Shown: piece after piece, positions 35,922 to 44,743 of the stretch
Numbering within the stretch: the first letter of the stretch is position 1
Layout: every line of letters begins with the position of its first letter
From: Desulfosporosinus metallidurans
Lineage (GTDB): Bacteria; Bacillota; Desulfitobacteriia; Desulfitobacteriales; Desulfitobacteriaceae
Direction: 5' to 3'
Assembly: GCF_001936615.1 (NCBI RefSeq)
Contig: NZ_MLBF01000007.1
Location: 1 to 64,000 of the forward strand
Length of the DNA stretch: 64,000 nt
The notes under the pieces: model-generated
Database searches by the model: none
What the model was told of the DNA's origin: nothing
What the model saw: only the letters and a program-made list of their open reading frames with translations
Translations under genes and position numbers: made by a program

Positions 35922-38681
35922 CTAGACCTTCCGACTTAAAGACTCTAAAATTCTTTGTGGCTTAGCTGGCAAATCATGAATCCAAATGCCGCACGCATCA
36001 TGTATCGCAGCAATAATGGCAGGTGCCTGGGGAAAATGAGCTGCCTCACCCATACCGATAGCACCAAACGGCCCTGGACCCTGAGGAATTTCAACAACAT
36101 AGGTGCTTATATCCAAAGGAACATCGGTAGAGCGGGGCAACCGATAATCCTTGTAACTCTTGGTCTTTCCAGGTATATATTCCTCCATTAGAGCATAGCC
36201 CACACCCATGGCAACCCCGCCTTCCATTTGACCTTCCATCGCCAGCCTATTAATAGCACGTCCACACTGGAAAGCCACTGCAGAGTTAAGCACCTTGACT
36301 TCGCCAGTTTCGGTGTTAACTTCTACTTCCACAACAGCAGCTCCGTAAGTGAATACTACATATAACGTACCCTGACCGGTATCCTGGTCTAACAGGTCAA
36401 GCGGAACTATAAATTCCCCGAATCCGGTCAATTCGTAACCGCGTTGGCGCAGTTCGCCGAAGCTCAAGGCTTTCTCTGGATGTATTTTAACAAACACTAA
36501 CCCGTTTTTAGTCTGGAGTTCTGTTGCTTCCGCCTTTAACTCTACTGCAGCCGCGGCAAAGAGGTTATTCTTAAGTTCTTTGCAAGCTAATAGAGTCGCG
36601 TTTCCGGTATAAAACGTATGCTTACTGGCACAAGTAAGGTCTGAGTCAGGTGTAAGCAGTGAATCAGCAGCAATTACTTGTATTTTATTTAGAGTGAGGT
36701 CCAATTCCTCCCCAGCAATCAGGGCCATAACAGTCGTTGATCCTTGACCAATCTCCGCAGCTCCTTCTTTGAGTATTAATGTCCCCTGCTTAGTGATCTC
36801 TACATTACATCGAGATAAATTAAGTAATCCCGTCTTGCCAATCCCATACCAAGTAGTGGCAAATCCCTTACCCCGTTTAATATGAGGAGGGAGGTTAGCA
36901 GTTTTATCCGGGTCAGTGGCTTTATCGACTTTTTTAGCCCAATGGTTTTCAATGGTTTCTATAACTTCCAGATAACCCGGGGGGTCTTTAATGAGTTGTC
37001 CAGTTGCGGTTATCGTACCTTGTTTAAAACCATTAAGCTTGGCAAAATCCAGAACGTTCATACCTAACCTCTGGCAAATCCGGTTAATTTGCGTTTCTAC
37101 TGCAAAACACATTTGAGAGACCCCAAACCCCCGCATCGAAGAAGTAGGAGTATTATTGGTTAATACCATCTTGCCAAGCACCTTGATATTTGGAATTTCA
37201 TACGGCCCATAAGAGTGGACTATGGCCCGCATTAAGACTCCCGGGCTTGCTAAAGCATAGGCCCCTGCATCGCCCACGATTTCACCGTAATGGGCAACAA
37301 TCTTTCCATCTTTACGTACACCAGTTTTGAGTTTAATCGTAAAGGGATGTCTTTTTGGAATACCAATAAAATTTTCCTCAGCCGTAAACTGAAGCTTCAC
37401 TGGTAACTTGGCCTTGTACACGGCTAAACCCAAAAGTACTTGCACAAATGGATCTATTCTCCCGCCAAAGCCGCCACCAGTACCATCTTCAACCACACGG
37501 ACTTCATCGGTACCCAAACCCAAAACCCGTGCCACCTCATCCCTATGGTAGTGGGGAGCCTGACCACAGGCATAAATTACGACACGTCCTTCTTCGTCGA
37601 AGTAGGCCAAACCAGAATCGGGTTCAAGGTAACCATGAATATTTGCAGGAGTCGTAAACGTATTTTCTTCGATGATATCAGCTTCTTTAAAACCTTCCTC
37701 AATATCACCTTGAACCAAGTTTTGGTACATGAGCATGTTACCAGGATAATCCTGTTCCTGCACTTCAGGTGCTCCCACTTCAAGCGCTGCAAAGGGGTCG
37801 GTTACTACTGGCAGTACCTCGTAATCTACTTTGATTTTTGCAAGGGCCTTTTCTGCAATTGCTACAGTACGGGCAACTACAATCGCCACAGGTTCACCGT
37901 AATACCTGACCTTTTCGTCGGCAACCACCCTTAAGTCATGGAAAATATATTTGACCCGATTAGGACCTTTCAAGTCCTTAGCTGTAGCTATGGCAACTAC
38001 CCCGTGCATAGCTTCCGCTTCACTGGTGTCAATGTTTTTTACTAAGGCATGAAAATGTGGGCTACGTAGAACTTTAGCATGACACATGTCCTCTAAATAA
38101 ATGTCTTGGGAAAATCTCAAGTTGCCGGTGACTTTTTCCCAGGAGTTTAACTGCGGAATGCTGCCTCCTAAGCGGTATTCACTGACATCTCGATCTCTAA
38201 TGATAGTTGGTTCCCTCCGCAAATCAGCAGCGAGCATTACTCCATCAATTATCTTCTTATAACCAGTACAACGACAGAGGGTACGTTTTATGGATTGACG
38301 TACTTCTTCTCGTGATGGATTAGGGTTCTTGTCTAAGATTGATTTAGCAGTAAGAATCATCCCTGGCGTGCAAAAACCACATTGAGCCGCTCCTACCTCG
38401 ACAAAGGCACGTTGAATGGCATCAGGATTGTCTCTGGTACCAACTCCTTCAATAGTAACAACCGTTTTCCCTGCCACTCGCTCAATAGGTAACTTGCACG
38501 AATTTACAGGATTGCCATCAATTAAAACGGTACAACTTCCACATACCCCTTCTTTACACCCTTCTTTAGTTCCTGTTAACCTTAGATCATCTCTCAACAC
38601 ATTAAGCAAAGTCTTACTATGGTCTACCAAAAGTTTAATTGGTCGACCATTAATCCTGAATTGAATCTCATGAATTCCCAT
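35922..38681 (-). CDS. Molybdenum hydroxylase with fused 2Fe-2S and Mo-binding regions
   Basis: About 919 residues from the ATG at 38679-38681 (AAGGGGGAT upstream). Residues 1-~160 are the 2Fe-2S part (CKEGVCGSCTVLIDGNPVNSC, CGFCTPGM, CRCTGYKK). The rest is the Mo-pterin part (LGGSIPQLNSWEKVTGNLRFSQD, GTGGGFGGR, SSMRGFGVSQ, EIGQGSTTV) ending in IGMGEAAHFPQ with the catalytic glutamate. There is no FAD domain, an architecture like the aldehyde oxidoreductases of sulfate reducers. It is followed downstream by FAD, 2Fe-2S and Mo subunits of a second hydroxylase and preceded by an MFS transporter gene. Substrate unknown. Confidence 0.92.
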   Translation of the reverse strand: MGIHEIQFRINGRPIKLLVDHSKTLLNVLRDDLRLTGTKEGCKEGVCGSCTVLIDGNPVNSCKLPIERVAGKTVVTIEGVGTRDNPDAIQRAFVEVGAAQCGFCTPGMILTAKSILDKNPNPSREEVRQSIKRTLCRCTGYKKIIDGVMLAADLRREPTIIRDRDVSEYRLGGSIPQLNSWEKVTGNLRFSQDIYLEDMCHAKVLRSPHFHALVKNIDTSEAEAMHGVVAIATAKDLKGPNRVKYIFHDLRVVADEKVRYYGEPVAIVVARTVAIAEKALAKIKVDYEVLPVVTDPFAALEVGAPEVQEQDYPGNMLMYQNLVQGDIEEGFKEADIIEENTFTTPANIHGYLEPDSGLAYFDEEGRVVIYACGQAPHYHRDEVARVLGLGTDEVRVVEDGTGGGFGGRIDPFVQVLLGLAVYKAKLPVKLQFTAEENFIGIPKRHPFTIKLKTGVRKDGKIVAHYGEIVGDAGAYALASPGVLMRAIVHSYGPYEIPNIKVLGKMVLTNNTPTSSMRGFGVSQMCFAVETQINRICQRLGMNVLDFAKLNGFKQGTITATGQLIKDPPGYLEVIETIENHWAKKVDKATDPDKTANLPPHIKRGKGFATTWYGIGKTGLLNLSRCNVEITKQGTLILKEGAAEIGQGSTTVMALIAGEELDLTLNKIQVIAADSLLTPDSDLTCASKHTFYTGNATLLACKELKNNLFAAAAVELKAEATELQTKNGLVFVKIHPEKALSFGELRQRGYELTGFGEFIVPLDLLDQDTGQGTLYVVFTYGAAVVEVEVNTETGEVKVLNSAVAFQCGRAINRLAMEGQMEGGVAMGVGYALMEEYIPGKTKSYKDYRLPRSTDVPLDISTYVVEIPQGPGPFGAIGMGEAAHFPQAPAIIAAIHDACGIWIHDLPAKPQRILESLSRKV

Positions 38682-38757
38682 TTTTATCCCCCTTTTTCGC
38701 TTAGTCCTTAACACATATCGGAAAATCCTCTAACTTCTAATGCTTTCTTTCAAGTCA

Positions 38758-40137
38758 TCAAACATTAGCAGTAAAATTAACATTAGAAATTTCCTCAAGA
38801 ATCTTATTTTTTGTCTCTATTCCCCATAGTGCCATTACCACTCCACCAAGTGCAAAAGCCGCAGCCACAACTCCCAATGTATATGTTAGTCCAATTATAG
38901 GATATAAAAATCCAACAATAGTGGGAGCTAGAATACCTCCAACTCGCCCCCACGCATTCGCCGTTCCAGTACCAGTTCCCCGAATTTCAGTTGGATAATT
39001 CTCTGGGGTGTACGCAAAAATAACTGGGAAGGCGCCTGCCATGCAAAAAATTACTGCCATTCCACAGCTTAAGAGGGCCGCAACTCCCCCAATATGGTTA
39101 GCCAAAACCCAACCGTACAAAAGGGTAACAATTCCGCCAAGTACCAGGTATACTGTCAGAGGTGTCTTTCGCCCAATTTTATCCATTAGAATGGATGATA
39201 CAATCCCACTAGGAACCCACACAAGATTCATAATAAATACGAAACCGATCGATGCGTACAGAGAGTATCCTGCTTGTTTAATCAAAGTAGGCATCCATGA
39301 AGTTACACCCCAAAAACCGAACATTGAAAAAAACCATAATGCCCACAAAACAACCGAGCGTTTAAGAAATACTGGCTTCATTAAAGCTGCATGCTTGTAA
39401 CCTGTAAGTAATGTAATAGGAGCTACTATCTGCGGCTCAGACAATGGACCCTTTTCACCCTCGACTATTTTTTCAATCATTATTAGCTGCTGTTCAGCTT
39501 TATCAATTTGACCCTTAATCATATACCACCTCGGTGACTCTGGAATTCCTAATCTAAAGAACCAAACCAATATTGCGGGAAGCACACCAAAAGCAAATGT
39601 CATGCGCCATCCGAATACCGGCAGAACAAAGAAAGCCGTAGTTGCAGCAAGTAAAGTACCAAATCCCCACATTGCCTCAGTCATACCATTTACTCTACCC
39701 CTATATTCATTAGGAACCATTTCGCTCAAAAAGGTAAATACGACAGGTTGTTCTCCACCAAGTCCCAAACCTGTAATGAAGCGTAAAACAAGAAGTATTG
39801 TGTAATTGGGTGCAAACGCTGTTAAACCAGTGGCTATTGCAAAGGTCAAAAGAGTATACTGGAATATCTTCAACCTGCCAAATTTATCCGCTAAGGTTCC
39901 AGCAATTAGCGCCCCTATCAACATACCGAACAATCCAATGCTAAACGTAAATCCTATTTGTACAGGGGTCAAATGTAGTTCTTTAGACATTAATGGCATG
40001 ATGAAACCCAACAATGCCACATCATAAGCATCAAAAAGATAACCCATTGCTGCAAGTGAAAATACTTTCTTATGGATTTTCGAAAAGGGTAACCTTTCCA
40101 TACGACCAGTTAGTTTTTCCAATGTCAATGTAGACAT
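38758..40137 (-). CDS. MFS transporter, sugar/aromatic acid:H+ symporter type (NiaP-like)
   Basis: About 459 residues from the ATG at 40135-40137 (AAGGAG nine bases upstream); 12 transmembrane segments. Signature loops: GTLADKFGRLKIF between TM2 and TM3, LRFITGLGLGGEQPVVFTFLSEMVPNEYRGR, IPESPRWY before the central loop, and SILMDKIGRKTPL. The opening MERLPFSKIHKKVFSLAAMGYLFDAYDVALLGFIMP is close in pattern to niacin (NiaP/YceI) and aromatic-acid transporters. It stands between the 2-oxoacid:ferredoxin oxidoreductase genes and the fused hydroxylase, so it probably carries the substrate of the pathway. Confidence 0.88.
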   Translation of the reverse strand: MSTLTLEKLTGRMERLPFSKIHKKVFSLAAMGYLFDAYDVALLGFIMPLMSKELHLTPVQIGFTFSIGLFGMLIGALIAGTLADKFGRLKIFQYTLLTFAIATGLTAFAPNYTILLVLRFITGLGLGGEQPVVFTFLSEMVPNEYRGRVNGMTEAMWGFGTLLAATTAFFVLPVFGWRMTFAFGVLPAILVWFFRLGIPESPRWYMIKGQIDKAEQQLIMIEKIVEGEKGPLSEPQIVAPITLLTGYKHAALMKPVFLKRSVVLWALWFFSMFGFWGVTSWMPTLIKQAGYSLYASIGFVFIMNLVWVPSGIVSSILMDKIGRKTPLTVYLVLGGIVTLLYGWVLANHIGGVAALLSCGMAVIFCMAGAFPVIFAYTPENYPTEIRGTGTGTANAWGRVGGILAPTIVGFLYPIIGLTYTLGVVAAAFALGGVVMALWGIETKNKILEEISNVNFTANV

Positions 40138-40146
40138 TAAAAACAA

Positions 40147-40280
40147 CTCCTTTTATTAAATCTTTTTAAAATTAACCATTAATTAGATTTTCAATTTAAA
40201 ATAAAAACAATTTTTTAAATTTTCAATAAATTTACGAACTAAGCCTCCCTTCTTTCGTACTTTAGAAATTAGAAAAGGCC
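40147..40280. other. A+T-rich spacer between kor genes and MFS transporter
   Basis: A very A+T-rich spacer with no gene. I see no clear promoter or terminator, so the kor genes, the transporter and the hydroxylases may be one transcript. Confidence 0.35.
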
Positions 40281-40808
40281 TCAACTAATTTCCTCGTACC
40301 CTAAGTCCAAGGCCTTTAAATTGACGACTAAGATCTTAGCAGGTAATGAATTCTCCAAAACCTTAGCAAGACTTTTTTTGGCAACGACTGGACAAAGTTT
40401 CAGAACACTGCCTAAAAACAAAGAATTAATCGCCTTTTCATTTCCTAAATCCATTATTTTAGCACTAAATGGATACCCAATATCGTGTAACCGATTATTA
40501 TTTTTTACGGTATCTTGATCATAAAGAATAATACATTCATCCGATACAATACCCCTATAGCGATCATATCCTTGTTGGCTCAAAGCGAGCACTAAGTCCG
40601 GCCGATCACACTTAGGGAAATAGATGTCTTCATCACTGATTATCACCTCAGACTGAGAGTACCCTCCCCGTGATTGAATTCCATAGGTTTGAGTTTGCAC
40701 GGCATTTTTTCCTTCTAGAACCGCGGCTTTGGCTAAGGTTACCCCACCTAAAACTAACCCTTGGCCTCCTGTACCCGCTAAAACGATTTGCCATGTTTTC
40801 TCTGCCAT
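40281..40808 (-). CDS. korC: 2-oxoacid:ferredoxin oxidoreductase gamma subunit
   Basis: A 175-residue protein of the POR/KOR gamma family: WQIVLAGTGGQGLVLGGVTLAKAAVLEGKNAVQTQTYGIQSRGGYSQSEVIIS is the hallmark start. It starts directly after the beta-subunit stop. It completes a four-subunit enzyme (order delta-alpha-beta-gamma) that oxidatively decarboxylates a 2-oxoacid to acyl-CoA and reduces ferredoxin. Confidence 0.93.
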   Translation of the reverse strand: MAEKTWQIVLAGTGGQGLVLGGVTLAKAAVLEGKNAVQTQTYGIQSRGGYSQSEVIISDEDIYFPKCDRPDLVLALSQQGYDRYRGIVSDECIILYDQDTVKNNNRLHDIGYPFSAKIMDLGNEKAINSLFLGSVLKLCPVVAKKSLAKVLENSLPAKILVVNLKALDLGYEEIS

Positions 40809-41639
40809 CTACTCTTTCCTCCCTGCTGTTTCGCTACCACTATTAATCCGACGATACGTGGTATAAAAGTCAGGCCTTTCTCTCTTGATCAAGGTACCAA
40901 TGGCAAAATACTTTTCTTGTTCTTGAACTGACATTTCTCGGTATTTTTGGATGGGAATCGCTTTGTCTTTTAACAAATTGAACATGCTCAAAGTACTGGG
41001 TTGACCATTGAATCGGCCAAAATAAGTAGTACAGGGACTGATAACTTCGACTAAACTGAATCCTTTGTGGGTTATTGCCTCTTTTATAAGGTTTTTGAGT
41101 GCACCAACGTGATAAGTTGTTGTCCTTGCTATAAAATTCGCTCCAGCAGCTTCGGCGAGCAAACAGACATCAAACCCCGGTTCAGCTGTCCCTTTTCGTG
41201 AAGTAGTGGTTTTGCTATCTAAAGGGGTGGTAGCTGAATACTGTCCTCCTGTCATTCCATAGTTGTAGTTGTTTGCAACTATGGCAGTAAGGTCGATATT
41301 GCGACGAGCAGCATGAATAAAGTGGTTTCCGCCTATTGTGACGGCATCTCCGTCTCCCATTAAGGTGACAACCGTTAAATCAGGATTTCCTAATTTTATA
41401 CCAGTGGCAAAGGCTAATGCACGGCCGTGGGTTCCGTGAAAGGCCTGAGTGGATAAATAGTCATCTGCTTTTCCCCAACAACCAATTCCGGTCACAGAGA
41501 CAACATCCTTTGGGGCAAGGTCTAGTTCTGCTAAAGCTTCGGTATAAGCGCGTAATATGATGCCATCTCCACAGCCTGGACACCACATGTGAGGTAACTT
41601 GCCATTTTCTAAATACTCTTGGTAAAGTCGCGCTGACAT
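40809..41639 (-). CDS. korB: 2-oxoacid:ferredoxin oxidoreductase beta subunit (TPP-binding)
   Basis: A 276-residue protein carrying the thiamine diphosphate site: MWCPGCGDGI, GIGCWGKADDYL, HGRALAFATGIKLGNPDLTVVTLMGDGDAVTIGGNH (the GDG...N motif) and NNYNYGMTGGQYS. It matches the 2-oxoglutarate group (KorB) better than pyruvate or indolepyruvate enzymes. Its ATG lies within the end of korA (31-base overlap) behind GAGG. Confidence 0.93.
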   Translation of the reverse strand: MSARLYQEYLENGKLPHMWCPGCGDGIILRAYTEALAELDLAPKDVVSVTGIGCWGKADDYLSTQAFHGTHGRALAFATGIKLGNPDLTVVTLMGDGDAVTIGGNHFIHAARRNIDLTAIVANNYNYGMTGGQYSATTPLDSKTTTSRKGTAEPGFDVCLLAEAAGANFIARTTTYHVGALKNLIKEAITHKGFSLVEVISPCTTYFGRFNGQPSTLSMFNLLKDKAIPIQKYREMSVQEQEKYFAIGTLIKRERPDFYTTYRRINSGSETAGRKE

Positions 41640-42781
41640 TTGTATAACGCCTCCTCAATTTTCTCAGCGATCTGTGTAGGGGTAATAATTTCACCGTCGA
41701 TCCGAGAAAGTGAATAAACGGGGGTATTAAACGAATTAAGGCGCTCTACTTCCTGAACCGCTTGTCCCAAGTTAAGTTCAGGTACGATAACTGCCTTGGC
41801 TTTCTTTAGTACTTCCCTAACTTCATCATCAGCAAAAGGCCATTGAGTGATCAGCCTTAAAAGGTTTACAGAGAGCCCCTTTTTTTGGGCATCTATCACA
41901 GCCTGTTTGGCAGAACGTGATACGACTCCTAAAGCAATAATGCTAACCTCTGCATCAATAGGGCCAAACCATTCCACCTGGACGATATCAGCCTTATTGT
42001 TTTCTATTTTTCGATGTAAGCGCCGTACTAAGTTATCTGCTGTTTGAGGAGCATTATGGGAATAACCCGATTCATCATGACAAGAACTGCTAATATGCAC
42101 AATATACTCTGTTCCATAAGGGGGAATAGCAGGGATATCATCTTGTTCTGTTTTATATGGTTTAAATCCCTCAACGGGTTCACTCGGCATTTTACGATTT
42201 ATAATTTCTAACTTATCTAGTTCTGGAATAGTTAAGCTCTCTCGCATATGACCGATAACTTCATCACCCAGTAAGATTACCGGAATCCGATACTTTTCTG
42301 CTAAATTAAATGCACGGATGGTTAGGTCATAACATTCTTGGACTGAATCCGGGCACAAAACGATGATTGGGTGGTCACCATGCGTGCCCCAACGTGCCTG
42401 CATCACATCTCCCTGAGCCGGGCGCGTGGCAAGAGCTGTACTAGGTCCATTTCGCTGGATATTAATAAGTACTATAGGAACCTCGGCATAGATGGCCATC
42501 CCTAAATTCTCTTGCATAAGCGAAAATCCGGGGCCACTTGTCGCGGTATAGGATTTCTTACCAGCAGCAGAAGCACCAATGATTGTTGCAATACTCCCAA
42601 TTTCATCCTCCATTTGAAGGAAAACACCATCAAACTGCGGTAATAATTCAGCTGAAAGTTCTGCTATTTCAGAGGAAGGTGTAATTGGATAACCCCCGTA
42701 AAACCTTGCCCCTGCATCCAGAGCCCCATAAACGCAAGCTTCATTTCCTTGCATGAATTGTACTCCAAGTGGTCTGATCAC
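41609..42781 (-). CDS. korA: 2-oxoacid:ferredoxin oxidoreductase alpha subunit
   Basis: A 390-residue alpha subunit of the KorA type: QGNEACVYGALDAGARFYGGYPITPSSEIAE, EDEIGSIATIIGASAAGKKSYTATSGPG and NIQRNGPSTALATRPAQGDVMQARWG. It overlaps the ferredoxin-like delta subunit gene by four bases. In this cluster the enzyme probably turns the 2-oxoacid made from the degraded compound into a CoA thioester while reducing ferredoxin, which could in turn drive the PreA-like reductase. Confidence 0.93.
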   Translation of the reverse strand: MIRPLGVQFMQGNEACVYGALDAGARFYGGYPITPSSEIAELSAELLPQFDGVFLQMEDEIGSIATIIGASAAGKKSYTATSGPGFSLMQENLGMAIYAEVPIVLINIQRNGPSTALATRPAQGDVMQARWGTHGDHPIIVLCPDSVQECYDLTIRAFNLAEKYRIPVILLGDEVIGHMRESLTIPELDKLEIINRKMPSEPVEGFKPYKTEQDDIPAIPPYGTEYIVHISSSCHDESGYSHNAPQTADNLVRRLHRKIENNKADIVQVEWFGPIDAEVSIIALGVVSRSAKQAVIDAQKKGLSVNLLRLITQWPFADDEVREVLKKAKAVIVPELNLGQAVQEVERLNSFNTPVYSLSRIDGEIITPTQIAEKIEEALYKCQRDFTKSI

Positions 42782-42984
42782 GTTAACACCTCCAAGGTTA
42801 TCGCGAAATCAGGGCAGCGCAGATCGCACAGGCGGCAGTTGGTACACTTTTCTGGGCTAGTTACAAGCGGTGTCCCGTCTTTTGCTAAAGTGTAGACTTT
42901 TTGCGGACAAAATGCTTGACAAAGTCCACATTTTTTGCATCGAATTGGATCTATAAGAATTACCACATTTATAACTTGTGACAT
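42778..42984 (-). CDS. korD: 2-oxoacid:ferredoxin oxidoreductase delta subunit (2[4Fe-4S])
   Basis: A 68-residue ferredoxin-like subunit with two complete motifs, CKKCGLCQAFCP and CTNCRLCDLRCP. It gives the complex its external electron-transfer clusters. It is the first gene of the kor block and overlaps korA by four bases. In the spacer upstream of it sits one copy of a short repeat also found before the DUF2848 gene. Confidence 0.92.
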   Translation of the reverse strand: MSQVINVVILIDPIRCKKCGLCQAFCPQKVYTLAKDGTPLVTSPEKCTNCRLCDLRCPDFAITLEVLT

Positions 42985-43010
42985 TTTTCCCTACCCTCCC
43001 CTAAAATTTG

Positions 43011-43029
43011 TCGAAAAATAATAATCGTT
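43011..43029. repeat. Short repeat copy 1 upstream of korD
   Basis: TCGAAAAATAATAATCGTT, nearly identical to 43875-43892 (one A fewer there). Both copies sit in spacers just upstream of minus-strand genes of the same cluster. They may be operator-like or mRNA-processing sites; function unknown. Confidence 0.4.
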
Positions 43030-43096
43030 GCTAAATAACCATCCTGGCCTACAAAAATCGCGCTATCACTAAATAAACTAATTTATAGCCAAATCA

Positions 43097-43795
43097 TTAG
43101 CCTTCCAGTTCTCCTTTAAACCACTTTAGAGGCTGAACTTTATAAGAATAAGTCAGCTTCTTATTCCTTTTGCGATCTAGTAATTCCATATTAAAGTATT
43201 CGTTAAATCTTAGTTCCTCAAGTGTTGCTAGCGTTCCGGAAAATAGCACGGTTCCTTGAAGCTCTCCTGCAATTAAAGACTCCGCCCGCTCCCTCAAATC
43301 CTCTGGTCTCATCAATTGGGCTAAGGTGCCTTCCTGATATAGAATTTCTTTAGCTGAACCTAGCCAGCTTCTCATCTCTAGCTCATCCCAATGATCAATA
43401 ACATCGTCATAACTCCAAACATCTGGGCACATAATATTTGGATAAACCTGTTTAGATTTAAGAATACTCGACTTCTCTAAATCACGGTCGGTATGATCAC
43501 TACCCACCCCAACAAATAGTCCTTCTGCTGTATAGAGCAGTACAAATTCTACTTCTCCAGAGTTTCCTGTTCCAACTACTTCTAACTCTTGGTTTGTTGT
43601 CAACTTATTTGGAAGAAGAGGGTAAAAAACGGGTGTTTCCTTAGGTGCGGGAACGCCTAATTCCGCAAGCTCTTGAATGTGTTTTTTAACTTGTTCTTGA
43701 TTCCGACCAATGAAACCACCATTAAGGATTCGTTTAGTCATAAACTCTAATTTTTGCTCTGGATCCCCATTAATAAAGAAAGTAAAATTAGTCAT
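43097..43795 (-). CDS. DUF2848-family protein
   Basis: A 232-residue protein from the ATG at 43793-43795, behind AAAGGAGGGG. The text follows the DUF2848 pattern: GFIGRNQEQVKKHIQELAELGVPAPKETPVFYPL, LTTNQELEVVGTGNSGEVEFVLL, VGVGSDHTDRDLEKSSILKSKQVYPNIMCPDVWSYDDVIDHWDEL and YQEGTLAQLM. The fold is thought to be related to fumarylacetoacetate hydrolases (conserved GSDHTDR with acidic residues for metal), but no activity is established to my knowledge. Here it lies between a C-N hydrolase and a 2-oxoacid oxidoreductase, which suggests a role in turning the ring-opened product into a 2-oxoacid. Confidence 0.85.
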   Translation of the reverse strand: MTNFTFFINGDPEQKLEFMTKRILNGGFIGRNQEQVKKHIQELAELGVPAPKETPVFYPLLPNKLTTNQELEVVGTGNSGEVEFVLLYTAEGLFVGVGSDHTDRDLEKSSILKSKQVYPNIMCPDVWSYDDVIDHWDELEMRSWLGSAKEILYQEGTLAQLMRPEDLRERAESLIAGELQGTVLFSGTLATLEELRFNEYFNMELLDRKRNKKLTYSYKVQPLKWFKGELEG

Positions 43796-43874
43796 AAACG
43801 CCCCTCCTTTTTTTGAACGCATTATTCAGTTGCTTTGTGAGCGATATAAGGAATGTGATAAATATTAATGTTTT

Positions 43875-43892
43875 CGAAAATAATAATCGTTT
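43875..43892. repeat. Short repeat copy 2 upstream of DUF2848 gene
   Basis: TCGAAAATAATAATCGTT, the second copy of the repeat at 43011-43029. It lies in the 100-base gap between the C-N hydrolase gene and the DUF2848 gene. Confidence 0.4.
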
Positions 43893-43896
43893 GGTT

Positions 43897-44673
43897 TTAA
43901 TCAAAGATTACCCTATCCTTCACCGGAGGAAAAATCTCCCGAACCCGCTTAACCTCGGAAGCTTCAATCTCTGCAGTGATGATAACCTCCTCATCGCCTG
44001 CGCCTGCAATGATAACACCCCAAGGATCCACGATAGCACTGTGACCCATATATTGTTTGCCTTTATTTATACCTGCACAGTTAGCGGAGATTAAATAACA
44101 CTCATTTTCTAACGCTCTAACCTGATTGAGTGTCCGCCAATGATCCAGACGAGGATAGGGCCACGCTGAAGCAATTAGATAAAAATCCACACCTTGATCC
44201 AGCATTTTCCGGAACAATTCTGGAAACCTAAGATCGTAGCAGGTAGCCAAACCAAAAGTTCCATATTCGGTCCCTACCGTTACTACTTGGGAACCTGGAG
44301 TAAGAACACGGGCCTCTTCAGAGCCATACCCGAAAAGATGGATCTTCCGATAAGTAGCAATTATTTCTCCTAGGGGATTTAAGAGAACACTAGTATTAAA
44401 CAGTTTACCTTGATCCTTTTCGACAAAACTCCCAGTCATAATATAGGCTTGCAATTCTCTTGCTTTAGCTGCAATTAGTGTTACGGTTTCCCCATTTAAA
44501 CTTTCACTTTCTGCTTCATAACTATCAAAATTGAAATACCCTGTCTTCCAGATTTCCGGCATAATAATTAACTGGGAGCCACGACAGGCATCTATTTTTT
44601 CCAACATACGATTTAATCGCTGTTCTTTATTTTCATCATCCTTGATTAGAAATTGTATAGAAGATACTTTCAA
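43897..44673 (-). CDS. Carbon-nitrogen hydrolase (nitrilase superfamily, omega-amidase-like)
   Basis: About 258 residues from a TTG at 44671-44673 behind AGGGGGT. The Glu-Lys-Cys triad is visible: Glu in LIIMPEIWKTGYF, Lys in ATYRKIHLFGYG, and Cys in FGLATCYDLRFPELFR. Family members hydrolyse amides or N-carbamoyl groups. The short length and YRKIHLF pattern fit omega-amidase/Nit2-like branches. Directly downstream of the PreA-like reductase, it may open or deamidate the reduced ring product, as beta-ureidopropionase does in pyrimidine breakdown. Confidence 0.88.
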   Translation of the reverse strand: MKVSSIQFLIKDDENKEQRLNRMLEKIDACRGSQLIIMPEIWKTGYFNFDSYEAESESLNGETVTLIAAKARELQAYIMTGSFVEKDQGKLFNTSVLLNPLGEIIATYRKIHLFGYGSEEARVLTPGSQVVTVGTEYGTFGLATCYDLRFPELFRKMLDQGVDFYLIASAWPYPRLDHWRTLNQVRALENECYLISANCAGINKGKQYMGHSAIVDPWGVIIAGAGDEEVIITAEIEASEVKRVREIFPPVKDRVIFD

Positions 44674-44743
44674 GGTGATACCCCCTAAATCATTCATCGT
44701 ATGAGAATACTTTCTATAATTACTTAATCAGTTAGTTTAACAA

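Noticed and set aside
37440..37934. 164-codon plus-strand frame inside the fused hydroxylase gene
   Set aside because: It is the antisense of a strongly conserved Mo-subunit region with no start signals.
43796..43896. Possible sigma-54 promoter before the DUF2848 gene
   Set aside because: No GG/GC pair at the required spacing in the gap.
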